A stretch of 51,247 nt of DNA. It comes from Bacteroidota bacterium (GTDB lineage Bacteria; Bacteroidota; Bacteroidia; B-17B0; Aurantibacillaceae). The DNA is taken from positions 1 through 51,247 of the forward strand of contig JAUXSA010000082.1 of the NCBI GenBank assembly GCA_030681615.1, written 5' to 3'. Position 1 is the first letter of the stretch. Each line of letters opens with the position of its first letter. The translations under genes and the position numbers were made by a program. The notes under the pieces were generated by a model that did not search any database, was not told the origin of the DNA, and worked only from the letters and a program-made list of their open reading frames with translations. This document shows, in pieces, positions 9,846 through 18,718 of this stretch.

Positions 9846-11315
9846 ATGGCTACTAAATTTTATAAATACCTAAGTTTTACCCTTGCGGGGTCTTTTATAT
9901 TATTTATTCTCTTTATAATTATTCATAAGGCGCAGATAATTTCTTTTACACACGACGAAGGATATACTTATGGTCATTATGTTCATGAAAATTTTATGGA
10001 TATTCTTTCATTAAAAGATGGTTTTACAAACAACCATATTTTAAATTCAATTTTAATGAAATACAGTGAGATGATCTTCGGTAGTTCTGAATTAGCTTTA
10101 AGATTGCCTAATATCCTTGCCGCGGTAATTTATTTATTCTATTGTTGTTTATTGTTTTACAAAAAAGTGCCGGTTTTAGGTTTGCTGTTCCTGGTTATAA
10201 TGGCTTCAAATACTTATTTGATTGACTTTTTTGGATTAGCCCGTGGCTACGGACTTTCAATAGGGTTTATGTTAATGAGTTTTTATCATTTATGCAGTTA
10301 TTTTGAAACTAAAAAAGATAAAGATATTATACTGTTTAACCTGGCTGCAATATTTGCTTTTTTAAGTAATCTTACACTTCTTTATTTTTACATAGCTGCA
10401 CTTATAAGTTTTTACGTTTTAAGTTATATCTGGTTTAAAGTAAAAAAGGATATAGGTGAAAATAATTTCATGACAAAAAAAATAAATAGAATTAATCTTG
10501 TTTCAATTATTTTATCTGCAATGTTACTTTTCGAACCTTTACGCCGTTTATTGAAGGGAAATATCCTTGATTTTGGTGGAAAAAATGGTTTTATTGAAGA
10601 TACAATTTCTACCCTGATATATGGATTATTTTATGAAATTAAACATACAATTAGCGAAGTTGTAATTATTAAATTGCTTGTTGTAAGTTTTTTCTTATTC
10701 TTATTTGTTTTAATGATCTGGCACATAATAAACAATAGTAAATATTTTATTTTGCGTTTTTCACACTTTATCCTTGCCTATTTTATCCTGTTTTTATTGG
10801 TTCTATTTTCTGTTACACAACATGCAATTTTAAAAAGTGATTTTTTTACCGGGCGTTTTGCATTGTTTTTATACCCACTTTTTATGCTTAACCTGGTGTT
10901 TTTTATCCATTATATATTTGAATCAGGATTAAGGACCGAAGGTTTTTCTGCTGCATGTATTATTGCCAGTGTATTATTTTGTTTGGTAGTAAATAATATA
11001 AACTTTAAATATACAATTGATTGGAAATACGACGCCGGAACAAAAAATGCGATGGAAGCAATAGTTAAATCACACGCAAATCGTCCTAATGAAAGTGCAG
11101 AACTTGGCATTAACTGGCTCTTTGAACCTACTACTAATTTTTACAGAGAAACATGGAAATTAGATTGGCTCAAAAAAACTACAAGGGAAGGCATTCTTAA
11201 AGAATATGATTATTATTTTATTCTTAACACAGATAGTATTTATAATAATTTAAAAGACAAACCTGTTTTACTCGTATCAAGCGATGCTAATTCTATTTTG
11301 ATTAAAGGCTTCTAA
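9846..11315 (+). CDS. Polytopic membrane protein, GT-C/PMT-like glycosyltransferase
   Basis: A 489-residue protein with about ten hydrophobic segments. The first extracytoplasmic loop has FTHDEGYTY (acidic D37/E38), followed by NNHILNSIL and GSSELALRLPNIL, then FFGLARGYGLSIG. This order (acidic motif, N-H, SE-LRLP, then an RGY segment) is typical of GT39/ArnT-like lipid-linked sugar transferases. The C-terminal 100 residues are soluble. The ATG at 9846 is preferred over the TTG just before it. It follows the sensor phosphatase by 20 nt and overlaps the DUF2400 gene tail-to-tail by 3 nt. Glycosyl transfer to an envelope acceptor is inference from the motif order. Confidence 0.65.
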   Translation: MATKFYKYLSFTLAGSFILFILFIIIHKAQIISFTHDEGYTYGHYVHENFMDILSLKDGFTNNHILNSILMKYSEMIFGSSELALRLPNILAAVIYLFYCCLLFYKKVPVLGLLFLVIMASNTYLIDFFGLARGYGLSIGFMLMSFYHLCSYFETKKDKDIILFNLAAIFAFLSNLTLLYFYIAALISFYVLSYIWFKVKKDIGENNFMTKKINRINLVSIILSAMLLFEPLRRLLKGNILDFGGKNGFIEDTISTLIYGLFYEIKHTISEVVIIKLLVVSFFLFLFVLMIWHIINNSKYFILRFSHFILAYFILFLLVLFSVTQHAILKSDFFTGRFALFLYPLFMLNLVFFIHYIFESGLRTEGFSAACIIASVLFCLVVNNINFKYTIDWKYDAGTKNAMEAIVKSHANRPNESAELGINWLFEPTTNFYRETWKLDWLKKTTREGILKEYDYYFILNTDSIYNNLKDKPVLLVSSDANSILIKGF

Positions 11316-12088
11316 AGATCTTTATTCACACCAATTCCAAATAAAGCAAAATCATATTTTACAGGATCTTTTGGATCTAATTGTCTTAAAACAGAAGTGA
11401 TCTCTTCTACGGCCAGCCAGTCGTTTTGAGTACGTTTTAATAAACCTAAAGTTCTACTCACGTTGCCGGTATGCACATCCAATGGCAGACAAAGATCTTT
11501 TGCTTTTATGTTTTTCCAGAGCCCAAAATCTACCCCTTTTTTATCCTCGCGCACCATCCACCTTAAAAACATGCATAATCTTTTTGCGCTTGATTTTTGC
11601 AATGGATTAGAAATATGTTTTTCAGAACGGGAAAGATGTGTAGTATCTAAAAATAAATTCCTAAAACTAACAATGTTGTATTTTAAATTATGATCGGTTG
11701 TATTTATTTTATTTTCGAAAGCTGCTTCCAAACCATTATGGTTAATGTAAATATTTTTTAACGACTGCAAAAAGAAGAGGCAATCCTTGCCGTTAAAAGT
11801 GCGGTGCACAAATTTTTCAAATGGCTTTAATTCTTTTTTTGAATGATCTAAAATAAACGCATGAGGGGTATTATCCATCCAGGTCATTAATTTTGTTGCA
11901 TTGTTAATGATAGATTTACGATTACCCCAGGCTATAGTTGCAGCAAGAAAGGCAGCGATCTCTATATCTTCTTTTTTTGTGAATTGATGTGGAATGGAAA
12001 TTGGATCATTTTCAATAAAGGAGCGGTTGTTATATTTTAAATAACTCTCCTCTAAAAAAACTTTAATATTTAAAAGGTCTTTCTTCAT
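11312..12088 (-). CDS. TIGR02757/DUF2400 family protein
   Basis: A 258-residue cytoplasmic protein of the conserved, uncharacterised TIGR02757 (DUF2400) family. Recognisable parts are the N-terminal DPISIPHQFTKKEDIEIAAF segment, AATIAWGNRKSIINNA, and a C-terminal part with LPLDVHTGNVSRTLGLL and DPKDPVKYDFALFGIGVN. That last part resembles the VDTHV...LGL and P-x-YD-x-AL-x-x-x-G layout of helix-hairpin-helix DNA glycosylases, but the catalytic Lys/Asp arrangement is not obvious and no Fe-S cysteines are present. Its ATG overlaps the stop of the upstream MFS gene (TAATG), indicating translational coupling. Confidence 0.85.
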   Translation of the reverse strand: MKKDLLNIKVFLEESYLKYNNRSFIENDPISIPHQFTKKEDIEIAAFLAATIAWGNRKSIINNATKLMTWMDNTPHAFILDHSKKELKPFEKFVHRTFNGKDCLFFLQSLKNIYINHNGLEAAFENKINTTDHNLKYNIVSFRNLFLDTTHLSRSEKHISNPLQKSSAKRLCMFLRWMVREDKKGVDFGLWKNIKAKDLCLPLDVHTGNVSRTLGLLKRTQNDWLAVEEITSVLRQLDPKDPVKYDFALFGIGVNKDL

Positions 12089-13344
12089 TACTGAAGCCGG
12101 TTAATATCAAGCTTTTTAAGCTTTGGGTTAATTTTATTAATTACCCCAACAACTAAAATAGTTAAGCCACCACCAACAATAATAGAAGGTACTAAACCAA
12201 AAAGTTTTGCAGTTGCACCGCTCTCAAACGCACCTATCTCGTTACTGCTGCCAATAAATACGCTGTTAATGGCGCTCACTCTGCCGCGCATATTATCTGG
12301 TGTTGATAGTTGCAAAATACTATGTCGTACAACAACACTCACATTATCAAAGGCGCCGGTAAAAAAAAGCATAGCAAAGGCCATCCAATAAGTTGTGCTT
12401 AAAGCAAATAAAATGGTGAATACGCCAAAAGCAATTACCGACCAGATCAAAGCAAGGCCAGCCTTTTTAGCCGGAGGGTATACTGCCATTACAAAAGCCA
12501 TTGCAAGGGCGCCAATAGCAGGGGCAGTTCTAAGTAAGCCATATACTTCGGGGCCAAGATGCAAGACCTTATCAGTAAATGCAGGAATTAAAGCCACCGC
12601 ACCACCAAACAAAACAGCAAACAGATCTAATGATAAAGCACTAAGCACCATTTTATTTTTAAATACAAAGTTCAATCCAACTTTCATACCTTCTAAAACA
12701 GATTCTTTTTTTTCTTGCTTTTCGGGTGCGCCTTTGTGGTTTATCCGCCAAATATAGAAGAGAGCTAATAAGAATAACACTACTTCAATTAAATGGCATA
12801 ACCTGGCGTTATTGCTAAAGCCATAAACCAGTCCGGCAACAACCGGACCAAGTATAGCGCCGGTATGCCAGGCAGTGCTGTTCCATGTTGCAGAGTGAGT
12901 GTAAAACTGCCTTGGTACTATCTGGCTCATGTAGGGTTGAAGTGAGGCTGCCAGAAATGAACGAATAATACCAAAGAGAAAGACGATGGCAAAAAGGGCA
13001 ATAATACCTGTGTTCTTAAATAGTAAAATAAGAGGCTCAACGTTAAGGTAAAGCAACAATGCACCCATTAAGAGAGCAATTACGCCAAGTAGAATAATGC
13101 GTTTTCTGTAAAAATTATCAGATACATGTCCGCTAAAAAAAGAAGTAATTACAAATGGCACGGCCTCTGTTAAGCCTATTAAACCTAAAACTATTTCTTC
13201 TTTTGAATATTCGTAGTATACCTGTAAGTAAATGGTACTAAACTGCATCTGAATAGCCAGGGTCATAAAAAACCTGGCCATTACAAACAAGCGAAATTCC
13301 TTTATTTTAAAAATTTGAAGAGATTCGGTTTTTAGGAGAGCCAT
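12088..13344 (-). CDS. MFS transporter (drug/siderophore exporter-like)
   Basis: A 418-residue protein with about 12 membrane segments and the MFS loop motif GHVSDNFYRKRIILLG between segments 2 and 3. The central loop (KGAPEKQEKKESVLEGMKVG) separates two six-helix halves. The layout fits the EntS-like exporter group (MFS_3). The substrate is unknown. It is first in a two-gene operon with the DUF2400 gene, overlapping it by 1 nt. A TAATTTTG box lies 10 nt before the ATG on the minus strand (13355-13362), so the mRNA leader may be very short. Confidence 0.88.
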   Translation of the reverse strand: MALLKTESLQIFKIKEFRLFVMARFFMTLAIQMQFSTIYLQVYYEYSKEEIVLGLIGLTEAVPFVITSFFSGHVSDNFYRKRIILLGVIALLMGALLLYLNVEPLILLFKNTGIIALFAIVFLFGIIRSFLAASLQPYMSQIVPRQFYTHSATWNSTAWHTGAILGPVVAGLVYGFSNNARLCHLIEVVLFLLALFYIWRINHKGAPEKQEKKESVLEGMKVGLNFVFKNKMVLSALSLDLFAVLFGGAVALIPAFTDKVLHLGPEVYGLLRTAPAIGALAMAFVMAVYPPAKKAGLALIWSVIAFGVFTILFALSTTYWMAFAMLFFTGAFDNVSVVVRHSILQLSTPDNMRGRVSAINSVFIGSSNEIGAFESGATAKLFGLVPSIIVGGGLTILVVGVINKINPKLKKLDINRLQ

Positions 13345-13354
13345 ATATTATGTT

Positions 13355-13362
13355 CAAAATTA
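13355..13362 (-). promoter_or_regulatory. Candidate -7 box of the MFS-DUF2400 operon
   Basis: TAATTTTG fits the Bacteroidota -7 consensus TAnnTTTG and lies 10 nt upstream of the start codon. No convincing -33 element is seen. Confidence 0.35.
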
Positions 13363-13396
13363 GTGAAGAATTTTTACAGTTTCTAATAATTGGCCC

Positions 13397-13425
13397 TTGT
13401 AATGAGAATCAATTTTGTATTTTAG
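13397..13425 (+). promoter_or_regulatory. Candidate radC promoter (TTG-N18-TATTTTAG)
   Basis: A -33-like TTG at 13397-13399 is followed after 18 nt by TATTTTAG, one mismatch from TAnnTTTG. The predicted start of transcription falls at or just before the GTG start at 13432, which would give a nearly leaderless mRNA. Confidence 0.35.
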
Positions 13426-13431
13426 CGTTCC

Positions 13432-14130
13432 GTGGAAAATAGCGTAAAACACTTAACACTAAAATCATTATCAGAGGATGATCGCCCCAGAGAAAAACTG
13501 GCAACTCTTGGCCGGCAAAATTTAAGCGATGCCGAACTAATAGCTATTATTTTAGGTTCCGGAAATAAAAATGAAACGGCTGTGCAATTGGCGCAACGCA
13601 TGTTAGCCGAGAACAAAAATAATATTAACCAATTGGCTAAGCTGAGTTTAGCTGAACTCAAAAAATTTAAAGGAGTAGGAGAAGCAAAGGCTGTTACTAT
13701 TGCCGCAGCATTTGAATTAGCGCGCAGAAGAACAGATACCGAAACAACACAAAAAGTAAAGATAACATCAAGCGCAGTGGCTTACCAGATCTTACAAAAA
13801 CGGTTAAGCGATCTGCCTCACGAAGAATTTTGGGTATTGATACTGAACAGGGCTAACCAGGTAATTAAAGAAGAGAACCTTAGCAAAGGTGGTATATCGG
13901 GCACTGTTGTGGATATACGCCTGATATGTAAAGCCGCGATCGAAAATAATGCAAGCGGCATTGTTATTGCGCATAATCATCCCAGCGGACAATTAACACC
14001 AAGCGAACAGGATAAAAGCATTACAAATAAATTAAAAGAAGCATTAAAAACCTTTGAGATACCATTGTTAGATCATTTGATAATTGGAGATCAGAAGTAT
14101 TTTAGTTTTGCAGATGAAGGACTATTGTGA
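13432..14130 (+). CDS. radC: RadC family JAB-domain protein
   Basis: A 232-residue protein. The N-terminal half has the RadC motif DRPREKLATLGRQNLSDAEL and a helix-hairpin-helix (LAELKKFKGVGEAKA). The C-terminal JAB/MPN+ domain carries the metal motif HNHPSGQLTPSEQD with H181 and H183 plus the downstream Asp. The family is widespread; a role in DNA repair is historical and disputed, and biochemical function is not settled. GTG at 13432 is the only reasonable start, since no in-frame ATG precedes the conserved region. It is followed after 62 nt by UDP-GlcNAc 2-epimerase. Confidence 0.95.
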   Translation: MENSVKHLTLKSLSEDDRPREKLATLGRQNLSDAELIAIILGSGNKNETAVQLAQRMLAENKNNINQLAKLSLAELKKFKGVGEAKAVTIAAAFELARRRTDTETTQKVKITSSAVAYQILQKRLSDLPHEEFWVLILNRANQVIKEENLSKGGISGTVVDIRLICKAAIENNASGIVIAHNHPSGQLTPSEQDKSITNKLKEALKTFEIPLLDHLIIGDQKYFSFADEGLL

Positions 14131-14192
14131 AGATATAAAAGACAAAGGACGCAGGATGCAAGACAAGTTGTGTGATTAAAAAAAGAAATTAG

Positions 14193-15341
14193 ATGATAAA
14201 AATAGTTACAATTATTGGCGCCAGGCCGCAGATCATTAAAGCAGCGGCTTTGAGCAGGGCAATAAAAAATAAATATAAAGGACAGATAAAAGAAGTTATT
14301 GTTCATACCGGCCAGCATTACGATGCCAACATGAGCCAGGTATTTTTTGATGAACTTGGAATTCCGATGCCTGACCATAATTTAAACGTTGGGAGTGGTG
14401 GTCATGGAAGTCAGACTGCTGCTATGATCGTTGGAATTGAAGAAATTCTGCTAAAAGAAAAACCAAACGGCATTGTGTTATATGGTGATACAAATTCAAC
14501 TTTAGCAGGCGCACTTGCAGCAATAAAAATCCATGTACCCATTATTCATATTGAGGCGGGTTTGCGCTCTTACAATAAGGCAATGCCTGAAGAGATAAAC
14601 CGTATTATGTGCGACCATGTAAGTTCTTTTTTATTTTCACCAACCAAAACGGGTTTAATTAATTTAATAAAAGAAGGGTTTAATACCGGAACTATGCCAC
14701 CGTTTAGCGCCAACAATCCCAAAGTATACCATTGTGGGGATGTGATGTATGATAACAGTCTTTATTTTAGTGAAGTTGCTGAGAGTAAAACAACTATTCT
14801 TGATAAATTAAAACTTCAAAAAAATAATTATATTCTAGCTACTATTCACCGTAATAATAATACAGATGAACCAAAAAGGTTGAATGCGTTGTTTAAAGCA
14901 TTAAATGATATTTCAAAAGAATATAAGTTAGATGTAGTGTTACCAATACATCCACGTACAGCAAAGTTGTTAGAAACGAATCTTGCCAAAGAATTATATG
15001 CAGATGTAAAAGCTAACAAGCAATTTAAAATTACCGAACCTGCTTCTTTTTTAGAAATGGTGGCGCTTGAAAAAAATTGTAAATTGGTAATGACAGATAG
15101 TGGCGGTGTACAAAAAGAAGCGTTTTATTTTGAGAAGACCTGTGTGATTTTGCGTCCGGAAACTGAGTGGGTTGAATTGGTGCAAAATGAGGTAGCTATT
15201 ATTGCCGATGCAAATGAAGAAAAAATTAAAAAAGCTTTTGAGATATTGAGTACGAAGAAAGATCTTAAATTTCCTAAATTATATGGCGATGGACATGCGG
15301 CAGAATTTATCTGCGGTGAAATAATAAAATATTTACTTTAA
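14193..15341 (+). CDS. wecB: UDP-N-acetylglucosamine 2-epimerase (non-hydrolysing)
   Basis: A 382-residue cytoplasmic enzyme interconverting UDP-GlcNAc and UDP-ManNAc, which supplies ManNAc or ManNAcA for surface polysaccharides. Visible family motifs are GARPQIIKAAALSRAI at the N-terminus, HTGQHYDANMS, GDTNSTLAGALAA, HIEAGLRSYNKAMPEEINR and the UDP-binding DSGGVQKEAFYF. Length matches the family. It sits between radC and an outer-membrane barrel gene that begins 4 nt after its stop, so these two are probably translated together. No other polysaccharide genes adjoin it, so the glycan it serves is not shown. Confidence 0.95.
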   Translation: MIKIVTIIGARPQIIKAAALSRAIKNKYKGQIKEVIVHTGQHYDANMSQVFFDELGIPMPDHNLNVGSGGHGSQTAAMIVGIEEILLKEKPNGIVLYGDTNSTLAGALAAIKIHVPIIHIEAGLRSYNKAMPEEINRIMCDHVSSFLFSPTKTGLINLIKEGFNTGTMPPFSANNPKVYHCGDVMYDNSLYFSEVAESKTTILDKLKLQKNNYILATIHRNNNTDEPKRLNALFKALNDISKEYKLDVVLPIHPRTAKLLETNLAKELYADVKANKQFKITEPASFLEMVALEKNCKLVMTDSGGVQKEAFYFEKTCVILRPETEWVELVQNEVAIIADANEEKIKKAFEILSTKKDLKFPKLYGDGHAAEFICGEIIKYLL

Positions 15342-15345
15342 GTTT

Positions 15346-16113
15346 TTGAAAATAAAATTTAATATAGTTTTACTCACCTTGATCTTAATTTTATTAAGTG
15401 GTAACACTTTATTTGCTCAAAAAACAAAACATAAAACAAAATCATTTGCTGTAACCAATAAAGAAAAAGATAACAGGGGGAGAAATACCCGTACAAAATC
15501 GGGCGCCATTAAAAGAAAAGGTTCAGATAAGTATTGGATAATAGGTATTGGTGGCAATGTGGTAGATGATGATGGCAGTCCTTTTAAAAAATTATTTAAC
15601 GTGCTTCCAAGATGGAATGTAAGACCCTATCCAACACGCTTAACTGTTGAACGTTCGTTAAGTCATAGTTTTAGTATAGAGGGCGCTTTTAATTTTAATA
15701 CCTACAAACCAACAAAGATCATCAATAATGAATTAGGGAAAGCCGGTATCTTTCTTTCGCTCGATCTTAATGTTAAGAATGATTTTAATCGCATGTTTAA
15801 TTCTGAAGGTTGGTTTAATCCTTATGTTGTTTATGGTGCAGGTGCAACCTACCGTACAGTAAGATCCCTGCCAATTGGGATTAATGCAAATATTGGCTTT
15901 GGGTTTAATATCTGGCTTTCTCGTTCTATTGGAATTAATTTTCAAAGTATAGCCAAGTTTGCTGCGAGCAGAAGATTTCCTAGAGGCTCCGGTAATTATT
16001 TACAACACTCAACAGGTCTTGTTTTTAAAATACAAAAAGGTGGAAAAAATCCATTTATAAAACCAAGATACAAGTGGATCCACAGAGATAATATTGGAAA
16101 GGAAAGAACCTGA
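15346..16113 (+). CDS. Outer-membrane beta-barrel protein
   Basis: A 255-residue protein. The TTG at 15346 starts a good signal peptide (KFNIVLLTLILILLSG ending FAQ). A basic linker (KTKHKTKSFAVTNKEKD and onward) follows, then about 190 residues of alternating amphipathic strands with many aromatic residues and Gly turns (GWFNPYVVYGAGATYRTV, INANIGFGFNIWLS), as in small OmpA-type barrels of Bacteroidota. No OmpA peptidoglycan-binding domain is present. No ATG precedes the signal peptide. It is coupled to wecB (4-nt gap). The C-terminus after the barrel is a short basic tail. Confidence 0.72.
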   Translation: MKIKFNIVLLTLILILLSGNTLFAQKTKHKTKSFAVTNKEKDNRGRNTRTKSGAIKRKGSDKYWIIGIGGNVVDDDGSPFKKLFNVLPRWNVRPYPTRLTVERSLSHSFSIEGAFNFNTYKPTKIINNELGKAGIFLSLDLNVKNDFNRMFNSEGWFNPYVVYGAGATYRTVRSLPIGINANIGFGFNIWLSRSIGINFQSIAKFAASRRFPRGSGNYLQHSTGLVFKIQKGGKNPFIKPRYKWIHRDNIGKERT

Positions 16114-16133
16114 TAAATTTTATTTCACAAGAA

Positions 16134-16286
16134 CTATTTACTATGAATAGTTGTTTTCGTCGCAAAAGTAGAAGGCGTTAACGAGTATACTTTATCCAAC
16201 ACAACTAATAAAACACAAAGTATAATAAAGGCAATAACTTTTTTAATGGAGGTACTTCTATGTCTTTTTAATGCAATTTCAGTCAT
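16134..16286 (-). CDS. Candidate 50-aa single-pass membrane protein
   Basis: The 347-nt interval between the barrel gene and pnp contains a short minus-strand frame with ATG at 16286, 50 codons and TAG at 16134-16136. The product has a basic N-terminus (LKRHRSTSIKK), one strongly hydrophobic segment (VIAFIILCVLLVVL) and a polar tail, the normal composition of a small inner-membrane protein. There is no clear ribosome-binding site. A 17-nt palindrome lies about 65 nt upstream. It could be a chance frame in AT-rich DNA, so confidence is limited. Its transcription would run toward the barrel gene. Confidence 0.35.
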   Translation of the reverse strand: MTEIALKRHRSTSIKKVIAFIILCVLLVVLDKVYSLTPSTFATKTTIHSK

Positions 16287-16351
16287 CTTACTAACTAATA
16301 CGAAAACTGTTACAGAATGGTTGGGTAAAGGTTTTTCAATAGTAAATGAAC

Positions 16352-16368
16352 ATCTAAACTGTTTAGAT
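16352..16368. repeat. Perfect 17-nt palindrome ATCTAAAC-t-GTTTAGAT
   Basis: Two 8-nt arms around one base. It lies upstream of the candidate small membrane protein gene (minus strand) and about 35 nt from the pnp terminator. There is no adjacent T tract, so a protein-binding operator is more likely than a terminator. The regulator is unknown. Confidence 0.4.
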
Positions 16369-16402
16369 TAACTCAAATTGTTAATTCAAATGTGGTTTTA
16401 AC

Positions 16403-16438
16403 AAAAAACCCGGTATCATTTTTGAAACCGGGTTTTTA
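16403..16438 (-). terminator. Intrinsic terminator of pnp
   Basis: A perfect stem, AAAACCCGGT against ACCGGGTTTT, with a 12-nt loop and T tract, about 25 nt past the pnp stop on the minus strand. Confidence 0.88.
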
Positions 16439-16459
16439 TTTAAGGTCAATTAAGCTTCT

Positions 16460-18592
16460 TTATTTTTCTACTACACCTTCAGGTTTTGGTAAAAGAACTT
16501 TACGGCTTAATTTTATTTTCTTTGTTTTAGGATCGTCACCAACATATTTTACTTCAATCACATCACCTTCTTTTAAAACACCTTCTAAAGTGTCAATACG
16601 TTTCCAATCGTATTCGCTGATATGTAATAAACCGTCTTTACCTGGCATTATCTCAACAAAAGCACCGTAAGGCATAATTGTTTTTACTTTAGCCTGATAG
16701 ATGTCTCCAACTTCAGGAACTGTTACAATGCCTTTAACACGCATTTTAGCTGCGGTAACATCTGTAAGGTTAGTTCCGAAAATTTCAACAATACCATTTT
16801 TACCATCTTCAGTAATTACAATAGTAGTGTTGGTTGCTTTTTGCATTTCCTGGATCACTTTTCCTCCTGGTCCTATAATTGCACCAATAAATTCGCCTGC
16901 AATTACAATTCTTTCAAAACGAGGTGCATGTTCTTTGTAATCTTCACGCGGTTTATCCAATGCTTTAAGCATTTCGTTCATAATGTGTAAACGTCCAACT
17001 TTAGCTTGTTCCATGGCTTTTGCCATTACTTCGTAAGGTAAACCATTTACTTTAAGATCCATTTGCACGGCAGTAATTCCATTTACAGTACCACAAACTT
17101 TAAAATCCATATCTCCTAAATGATCTTCATCACCTAAGATATCTGATAGAATTGCGTAATCACCTTTTTCATCCGTAATTAAACCCATTGCAATACCTGC
17201 AACCGGGTTAGCAATTTTTACACCGGCATCCATTAAAGCTAATGTGCCTGCGCAAACAGTTGCCATACTTGACGAACCGTTACTTTCTAAAATATCACTT
17301 ACAACACGAATGGTGTAACCAGTATCCATTGGCACTACTTTTTTCAAAGCGCGTAACGCTAAATTACCATGACCAACTTCTCTACGGCCAACACCACGGT
17401 TAGGTTTTGCTTCGCCTGTACTAAAGCCGGGGAAGTTATAATGTAAAATAAAAGTTTCTTCGCCGCTGTTAAAAGCACCGTCAATTCTTAATTTATCTAA
17501 CGGTGTACCTAAAGTTACAGTGGTTAACGATTGCGTTTCGCCACGTGTAAACACAGCGCTACCGTGTGGAGTAGGTAAGTAACCAACTTCAGCCCAGATA
17601 GGACGGATATCAGTTGTTTTACGACCATCTAAACGTACTTTCTCATCTATTGCTAAACGACGAACAGCAACGTATTCAACTTCGTGATAATATTTATTTA
17701 TTAAAGATTCTTTTTCTTTTAACTCTTCAGGAGAATATTGTTTTTTAAACTCTTCTAAAGGTGCTTTGAAATTTGCTTTACGGTTATTTTTATTTGGATC
17801 TAACTTTTTAGCAGCAGCATAAACAGCATCGTAAGTTTCTTTCATTACCTTTGCTTTTAAATCTGCGTCATTAGTCTCATGATTGTATTCGCGTTTTGGT
17901 TTTAAACCTGCTTTCGCTGCAAAATCATTAACCGCTTTAATTTGAATTTTAATAGCTTCGTGAGCAAATTTAATAGCTTCAAGCATTTCTGCTTCGCTAA
18001 CTTCTTTCATTTCACCTTCCACCATTGCTATATCAGTAGCAGAAGCGGCAACGATCATTTCTAAAGTATTGCCAATTAATTGAGTTTTTGTTGGATTGAT
18101 AACTAATTTACCATCTATCTTAGCAACACGCACTTCACTTATTGGTCCGTTAAATGGAATATCACTCACTGCAATTGCAGCAGAGGCAGCTAAGCCTACT
18201 AAAGCATCTGGTAAATTTTCTTTATCAGAAGAAATTAATGATAACATTAATTGTGTATCGGCATGATAATCTTCAGGGAATTGCGGACGTAAAGCACGGT
18301 CAACAATTCTTGAAATTAAAACTTCATAATCAGATAATTTTGCTTCGCGTTTAAAAAATCCTCCAGGGAAGCGACCTGTAGAAGCGTATTTTTCCTGGTA
18401 ATCAACAGTTAAAGGTAAAAAGTCTACTCCTTCTTTTGCTTCTTTGTTACTTACAATTGTAGCTAAGATCATGGTATCGCCAAATCTTAATACTACCGAT
18501 CCATCAGCTTGTTTCGCTAATTTTCCTGTTTCTAATGATATCATACGACCATCGCCGATATCAAAACTGTGTGTTGTTCCTATTTGTGACAT
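16460..18592 (-). CDS. pnp: Polyribonucleotide nucleotidyltransferase (PNPase)
   Basis: A 710-residue enzyme of 3'-5' phosphorolytic RNA decay. It has two RNase PH-like domains (about 1-140 and 310-540), joined by an all-alpha linker. The second contains [18 protein letters not shown] and [20 protein letters not shown] domain follows ([20 protein letters not shown]) and then an S1 domain ([20 protein letters not shown]). Length matches the family. It lies downstream of rpsO, the order conserved in many bacteria. An intrinsic terminator and a leader hairpin lie between them, so pnp may depend on readthrough or its own promoter. Confidence 0.98.
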   Translation of the reverse strand: MSQIGTTHSFDIGDGRMISLETGKLAKQADGSVVLRFGDTMILATIVSNKEAKEGVDFLPLTVDYQEKYASTGRFPGGFFKREAKLSDYEVLISRIVDRALRPQFPEDYHADTQLMLSLISSDKENLPDALVGLAASAAIAVSDIPFNGPISEVRVAKIDGKLVINPTKTQLIGNTLEMIVAASATDIAMVEGEMKEVSEAEMLEAIKFAHEAIKIQIKAVNDFAAKAGLKPKREYNHETNDADLKAKVMKETYDAVYAAAKKLDPNKNNRKANFKAPLEEFKKQYSPEELKEKESLINKYYHEVEYVAVRRLAIDEKVRLDGRKTTDIRPIWAEVGYLPTPHGSAVFTRGETQSLTTVTLGTPLDKLRIDGAFNSGEETFILHYNFPGFSTGEAKPNRGVGRREVGHGNLALRALKKVVPMDTGYTIRVVSDILESNGSSSMATVCAGTLALMDAGVKIANPVAGIAMGLITDEKGDYAILSDILGDEDHLGDMDFKVCGTVNGITAVQMDLKVNGLPYEVMAKAMEQAKVGRLHIMNEMLKALDKPREDYKEHAPRFERIVIAGEFIGAIIGPGGKVIQEMQKATNTTIVITEDGKNGIVEIFGTNLTDVTAAKMRVKGIVTVPEVGDIYQAKVKTIMPYGAFVEIMPGKDGLLHISEYDWKRIDTLEGVLKEGDVIEVKYVGDDPKTKKIKLSRKVLLPKPEGVVEK

Positions 18593-18608
18593 ATTTGTTT
18601 GTTTTTGT

Positions 18609-18627
18609 GTTCCGACGTTTTCGGAAC
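18609..18627 (-). promoter_or_regulatory. Leader hairpin upstream of pnp
   Basis: A perfect 7-bp stem GTTCCGA/TCGGAAC with a 5-nt loop lies 17 nt before the pnp ATG. It lacks a T tract, so it is not a terminator. In enterobacteria a leader stem-loop serves autoregulation of pnp after RNase III cleavage; a comparable role here is inference only. Confidence 0.4.
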
Positions 18628-18659
18628 GGGTTTATATTTTGTTTTTTAGTTTCCTAATA

Positions 18660-18692
18660 AAAAAGGCATTTCGAAAAAAATTCGAAATGCCC
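18660..18692 (-). terminator. Intrinsic terminator between rpsO and pnp
   Basis: A perfect 11-bp stem GGCATTTCGAA/TTCGAAATGCC with a 5-nt loop, followed on the minus strand by TTTTTTATT, 27 nt past the rpsO stop. Confidence 0.88.
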
Positions 18693-18718
18693 CCTCTTAA
18701 TAATTCAAGTCCGTAAAA

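Noticed and set aside
18693-18718. tRNA-like TTCAAGTCC sequence near rpsO
   Set aside because: No cloverleaf or acceptor stem can be drawn around it; no tRNA was found anywhere in the window.
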